Source: JBMOLL01 sp049325415
Lineage (GTDB): Bacteria > Bacteroidota > Bacteroidia > Bacteroidales > GCA-2748055
Assembly (NCBI GenBank): GCA_049325415.1
Contig: JBMOLL010000068.1
Coordinates: 1-10,721 of the forward strand
Direction: 5' to 3'
Length of the DNA: 10,721 nucleotides
The position numbers and the translations under genes were made by a program. This document shows positions 7,372 through 10,721 of the stretch, in pieces. Each line of letters begins with the position of its first letter. Positions within the stretch are counted from its first letter, which is position 1. Below the pieces are notes generated by a model. It saw only the letters and a list, made by a program, of their open reading frames with translations, was not told where the DNA came from and ran no database searches.

Positions 7372-7379
7372 TATTTTTG
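7372..7379 (+). promoter_or_regulatory. Candidate -7 element for the PBP1A gene
   Basis: TATTTTTG is an exact match to TAnnTTTG, 18 bp before the ATG at 7398. That predicts a short leader of about 10-15 nt. No clear TTG is present about 20 bp upstream, where the sequence is an A-run. That upstream position adjoins the -33 element of the divergent topA promoter, so the two promoters would lie back to back. The whole gap 7285-7397 is AT-rich and contains no gene. Confidence 0.5.
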
Positions 7380-7397
7380 TCACAAACTTTTTCCGCT

Positions 7398-9773
7398 ATG
7401 CCTCAGAATGAAGATAAATCCCGGAAATACCTGACGATCCTCTGGTCGGTCTATGGTTTCCTTTTTTTTACAACGGTGCTCATTTTCGTCCTGATATCCA
7501 GGGAAAAGTTTGGCCCGATGCCCACCTTCGATGAGCTCGAGAACCCGCAGACCAACCTGGCCTCGGAGATCTATTCAGATAACGGTGAACTACTTGGAAA
7601 ATTTTTCGTCGAGAACAGAACTTTCGTCGGATATAAAAACCTGTCACCTTACCTTGTCGATGCGCTGATCGCAACAGAGGACATTCGTTTTAACAAGCAT
7701 TCGGGGATTGACCTGCGCAGTCTTGGCCGTGTGGTCGTCCGCACCCTTCTGCTCGGGCAGAACACCGGGGGTGGCAGTACCATCTCCCAGCAGCTGGCCA
7801 AGAATCTTTTCCCGCGTGATACCATTTACCGGAGGTTCATGCCTGCCAGGGCAACACACATGGCAATTACAAAGTTCAAGGAGTGGAATACAGCCGTACG
7901 GCTTGAGCGTAGCTATACCAAGAGTGAAATTATTGTGATGTACCTGAACACGGTCCCTTTCGGAGGGGGAGCAATTGTCGGGATCAAGTCGGCTGCACGC
8001 ACCTTTTTCAACACCTCGCCCGATTCACTCAACCTGGAGCAGTCGGCCGTACTGATCGGTATGTTAAAGGCACCTTCGGCCTTCAACCCGAAAAACAATC
8101 CGGAACGGTCCTTCAACCGGAGGAACACGGTGCTCGACCAGATGGTGAAATACGGCTACCTCGACAGCGGGATCGCCGATTCGGTGCGCCAGCTGCCCAT
8201 CGTGCTTGATTATAACCTGGCCAGTCATACCCAGGGTTACGGAACCTATTTCCGGGCTTTCCTGCAGAAGATCATGTACGAGAAAAAACCGGAAAAGAAA
8301 AACTATCCCTCCTGGGCCATGGAGGCCTATCAGCGCGATTCCATGCGCTGGGCAAACGACCCCCTTTATGGCTGGGTAGCCAAGAATCCCAGGCCCGACG
8401 GGACCTATTATAACCTCTTCCGCGACGGCCTGAAGATCCATACTACAATTAATATCAGGATGCAGCAGTATGCCGAGGAAGCCATGGATGCACACCTTGC
8501 GGGCGATCTGCAGCCGGCGTTTTTCAAGGAGAAAAAAGGCCGTTCCAATGCACCCTTTGAGGAGATCACCAAAAAGGATGTCGACCGGATCATGATTTCT
8601 TCCATGCGGCGAACCGACCGTTACAGAAGGCTCCAGATGGCCGGGGTCTCCCAGGATTCGATCTGGGAGTCGTTCCGAACCCCTGTGCCCATGCGGGTCT
8701 TTACCTGGCAGGGCGACCGTGATACGGTGATGACACCCTACGATTCGATCCGCTACTACAAATATTTCCTCCAGTCGGGCTTTATGGCCATGGAACCCTG
8801 GTCGGGCCATGTCAAGGCCTATGTTGGCGGAGCCAATTATACCTATTTCCAGTACGACCATGTCACACAGGGCAGACGGCAGGTAGGTTCAACCATCAAA
8901 CCGTTTCTTTACCTGCTGGCCATGCAGGAAGGCTATTCGCCCTGCGATTATATCCCGCTGGTTCCCATTTCCTTCCAGGCCAACGATTCGGTCTACACTC
9001 CCAGGGCGACCGGGGAGAATCCCCTCGCCAATGAGCAGGTTACCCTGAAATGGGGGCTTGCCAACTCGCATAACTGGGTTTCAGCCTGGCTTTTCAAGAA
9101 TTTCAATCCAGAAAGCGTCATCCGGGTAATGAGGAAAATGGGGGTCACCTCCTATATCGACCCCGTTCCGTCGATGATCTACGGTCCGTCCGACATCTCC
9201 CTGGAGGAAATGGTCGGTGCCTACAATACCTTTTCAAACAAAGGCATTTATGTGAGTCCGGTCTATGTGACCCGCGTCGAGGACCGTTACGGCAACCTCA
9301 TTTCCACTTTCAATGCAAGGGAAACCGAAGCGATCAGCGAGGAAACCGCCTTTCTGATGGTGAGCCTGCTGCGGCAGGTGGTTGATATGACCGGAACTTT
9401 CAAGGGACACTATTATGCAGGTACGGCCAACCGTCTCCGGTGGAGGTATGAATTCACGGGTGAAATGGGCGGCAAGACCGGTACGACACAGAACCAGAGC
9501 GATGGTTGGTTTATGGGGATCACCCCCCGGCTGTCGGCAGGGGTCTGGGTCGGTTGCGAGGACCGTGCAGCGCATTTCAACAGCCTGAGCCTGGGCTCGG
9601 GTACCAACATGGCCCTGCCTATCTGGGGTGAGTTCTTTAAACGGGTATATGCCGACAGCACCCTGCTTATTACCCAGGAAGATGAATTTGAAAAGCCGCT
9701 GAACTTCAATGTCAGCCTGAATTGCCCGGATGTCAAATCAGCGGCGGGGAACGGTTCGATCGACAATTTCTGA
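7398..9773 (+). CDS. mrcA: Class A penicillin-binding protein (PBP1A type)
   Basis: A 791-residue bifunctional peptidoglycan synthase, anchored in the inner membrane with its catalytic domains in the periplasm. It starts at ATG 7398 (MPQNEDKSRKYL). A TTG at 7377 is in frame but lies inside the candidate -7 box. The membrane helix spans about residues 12-33. The glycosyltransferase family 51 domain follows, with EDIRFNKHSGID (catalytic Glu94), GGGSTISQQLAKNLFP, KFKEW (second Glu162), MYLNTVPFGGG and ML(K)APSAFNP. After a linker, the transpeptidase domain has SxxK as STIK (acylated Ser498), SxN as SHN (557-559) and KTG as GGKTGTTQNQSDGWF (KTG at 693-695). All catalytic motifs are intact, so both glycan polymerisation and cross-linking should work. 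The gene is transcribed away from topA and converges on the ABC ATPase gene. The symbol is by family similarity. Confidence 0.95.
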   Translation: MPQNEDKSRKYLTILWSVYGFLFFTTVLIFVLISREKFGPMPTFDELENPQTNLASEIYSDNGELLGKFFVENRTFVGYKNLSPYLVDALIATEDIRFNKHSGIDLRSLGRVVVRTLLLGQNTGGGSTISQQLAKNLFPRDTIYRRFMPARATHMAITKFKEWNTAVRLERSYTKSEIIVMYLNTVPFGGGAIVGIKSAARTFFNTSPDSLNLEQSAVLIGMLKAPSAFNPKNNPERSFNRRNTVLDQMVKYGYLDSGIADSVRQLPIVLDYNLASHTQGYGTYFRAFLQKIMYEKKPEKKNYPSWAMEAYQRDSMRWANDPLYGWVAKNPRPDGTYYNLFRDGLKIHTTINIRMQQYAEEAMDAHLAGDLQPAFFKEKKGRSNAPFEEITKKDVDRIMISSMRRTDRYRRLQMAGVSQDSIWESFRTPVPMRVFTWQGDRDTVMTPYDSIRYYKYFLQSGFMAMEPWSGHVKAYVGGANYTYFQYDHVTQGRRQVGSTIKPFLYLLAMQEGYSPCDYIPLVPISFQANDSVYTPRATGENPLANEQVTLKWGLANSHNWVSAWLFKNFNPESVIRVMRKMGVTSYIDPVPSMIYGPSDISLEEMVGAYNTFSNKGIYVSPVYVTRVEDRYGNLISTFNARETEAISEETAFLMVSLLRQVVDMTGTFKGHYYAGTANRLRWRYEFTGEMGGKTGTTQNQSDGWFMGITPRLSAGVWVGCEDRAAHFNSLSLGSGTNMALPIWGEFFKRVYADSTLLITQEDEFEKPLNFNVSLNCPDVKSAAGNGSIDNF

Positions 9774-9780
9774 CGAGGGT

Positions 9781-9795
9781 CCCCGGCTTCCGGGG
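9781..9795. terminator. Possible bidirectional hairpin between convergent genes
   Basis: CCCCGG and CCGGGG form a perfect 6-bp GC stem with a CTT loop. It sits in the 27-bp gap between the stop of the PBP1A gene (9773) and the stop of the convergent ABC ATPase gene (9801). The position suits a shared terminator, but neither strand has a T-run after the stem, so it is not a canonical intrinsic terminator. Confidence 0.4.
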
Positions 9796-9800
9796 CTGGT

Positions 9801-10721
9801 TCAGACAGGAATCGCATCCAGCAATTCCCGGGTATAGGATGTAGAGGGATTTTCAAACAGCTCGCTGCTTGCCGCTTCTTCCACCATTTGCCCTTCCTTC
9901 ATAACCATGATCCGGTCGGACATGTAGCGGACCACCGACAAATCGTGGGAAATGAAAATGTAGGTCAGGCCGAATTCATCCTTCAGGTCATTCAGCAGGT
10001 TCAGCACCTGGGCCTGCACGCTGACATCCAGTGCCGACACGCTTTCATCCAGGATGAGGAATTCCGGATCGGTGGCCAGGGCGCGTGCGATTCCGATGCG
10101 CTGACGCTGGCCGCCCGAGAACTGGTGAGGGTAGCGGGTCAGGTCCTCCTCTCCGAGGCCTACGCGGTTCAGCAGCACTGACGCCCGCTCAAGGCGTTCC
10201 CTGCCGTTCCTTCCGATCCCGTGGACCCGCATGGGTTCGGTGAGCATCCTTCCGATGGTCATTCCCGGATTCAGGGAGGAATAGGGATCCTGAAAAACTA
10301 TCTGGATTTTTTTTCGGAAAGCCCGCAATTCCCTTTCCCGCAAACCGGTAAGAGGAACCCCGTTATAAATGATCTCTCCCGATGTGGCTTTTATCAACTG
10401 AAGGATGGTCCGGCCCAGGGTTGTTTTTCCGCAACCCGATTCGCCGACCAGGCCCAGGGTTTCCCCCCTGAAGAGCCGGATGCTGACCTGGTCGACAGCT
10501 TTTACACCGGTTCCTTTTTTTCTTCCGTGAAAATAGGTGCTTAGCTTGCGGATCTCAAGGAGCGGCTGGATGTCGGACGGGCGGGTCATTTTCCTTGCTT
10601 TTGCGGGTTCCGGGGATTTTCCTGAAAGGAAATCACCGACCGTCGGCAGTCTTGCGGGGAGTTCGCCCGGCCCCGGCTTGCAGGCCAGCAGACCCCGGGT
10701 ATAAGGGGAGGATGGGGAGGA
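9801..10721 (-). CDS. Peptide-type ABC transporter ATPase, probably fused double ATPase, C-terminal part
   Basis: The reading frame is open from its stop at 9801 to the right edge, giving 306 residues without a start that must be used. The last 262 (from an ATG at 10589) are a complete OppF/DppF-type ATPase: Walker A GESGCGKTT, Q-loop FQDPYSSLNP, signature FSGGQRQRIGIARAL, Walker B FLILDE with catalytic Glu, and ISHD with the switch His. The C-terminus, YTRELLDAIP, is typical of oligopeptide ATPases. The 44 residues before the ATG read SSPSSPYTRGLLACKPGPG...LPTVGDFL, which is the usual tail of an OppD/DppD-type ATPase, followed by a short charged linker. I infer a GsiA-like fusion of two ATPase domains that powers import of peptides or similar substrates with two permeases and a binding protein, none of which is in the window. 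Substrate is unknown. Confidence 0.88.
   Translation of the reverse strand, partial: SSPSSPYTRGLLACKPGPGELPARLPTVGDFLSGKSPEPAKARKMTRPSDIQPLLEIRKLSTYFHGRKKGTGVKAVDQVSIRLFRGETLGLVGESGCGKTTLGRTILQLIKATSGEIIYNGVPLTGLRERELRAFRKKIQIVFQDPYSSLNPGMTIGRMLTEPMRVHGIGRNGRERLERASVLLNRVGLGEEDLTRYPHQFSGGQRQRIGIARALATDPEFLILDESVSALDVSVQAQVLNLLNDLKDEFGLTYIFISHDLSVVRYMSDRIMVMKEGQMVEEAASSELFENPSTSYTRELLDAIPV

Noticed and set aside
7377..7397. TTG as the start of the PBP1A gene
   Set aside because: The TTG is the end of a perfect TAnnTTTG promoter element, and an ATG follows 21 bp downstream.
8064..8861. A 265-codon minus-strand open frame inside the PBP1A gene
   Set aside because: It lies wholly opposite the glycosyltransferase-transpeptidase coding sequence, with no family signature in its translation.

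Overview
The window comes from a Bacteroidota genome, most likely a Bacteroidales or related type IX secretion (T9SS) lineage. The evidence is a porP-gldK-gldL-gldM gene order, which is restricted to that phylum, and three good matches to the Bacteroidota -7 promoter element TAnnTTTG in the intergenic gaps. The genes also lack obvious Shine-Dalgarno sites. I cannot name the genus.

Layout from left to right. Positions 1-3596 (minus strand, read right to left) hold the T9SS core: porP (outer-membrane PorP/SprF family), gldK/porK (ring lipoprotein), gldL/porL (inner-membrane motor) and the first 62 codons of gldM/porM, whose remainder (and presumably gldN) lies beyond the left edge. A 179-bp gap (3597-3775) holds the presumed promoter of this operon and a perfect 9-bp inverted repeat overlapping it. 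Positions 3776-7284 (minus strand) are a tight two-gene unit: topA (DNA topoisomerase I), followed five bases later by an arginase/formiminoglutamase-fold protein that has lost about half of the family's metal ligands. A 113-bp gap (7285-7397) carries divergent promoters for topA and for a plus-strand class A penicillin-binding protein (PBP1A type, 7398-9773). The right end (9801 to beyond 10721, minus strand) is the C-terminal part of an oligopeptide/dipeptide-type ABC ATPase. Its reading frame stays open to the window edge, and the upstream residues look like the tail of a first ATPase domain, so it is probably a fused double ATPase.

How the genes work together: PorP, GldK, GldL and GldM belong to one envelope-spanning machine. 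GldL and GldM form the proton-driven motor, GldK is part of the periplasmic ring under the outer membrane, and PorP is the associated outer-membrane barrel. PBP1A builds the peptidoglycan that this machine must cross. TopA and the ABC ATPase are housekeeping or transport functions. The most interesting object is the arginase-like protein: its fold signature is recognisable, its catalytic metal site is degraded, and it sits between topA and the T9SS operon. I see no CRISPR array, tRNA, rRNA, insertion sequence or prophage in the window.
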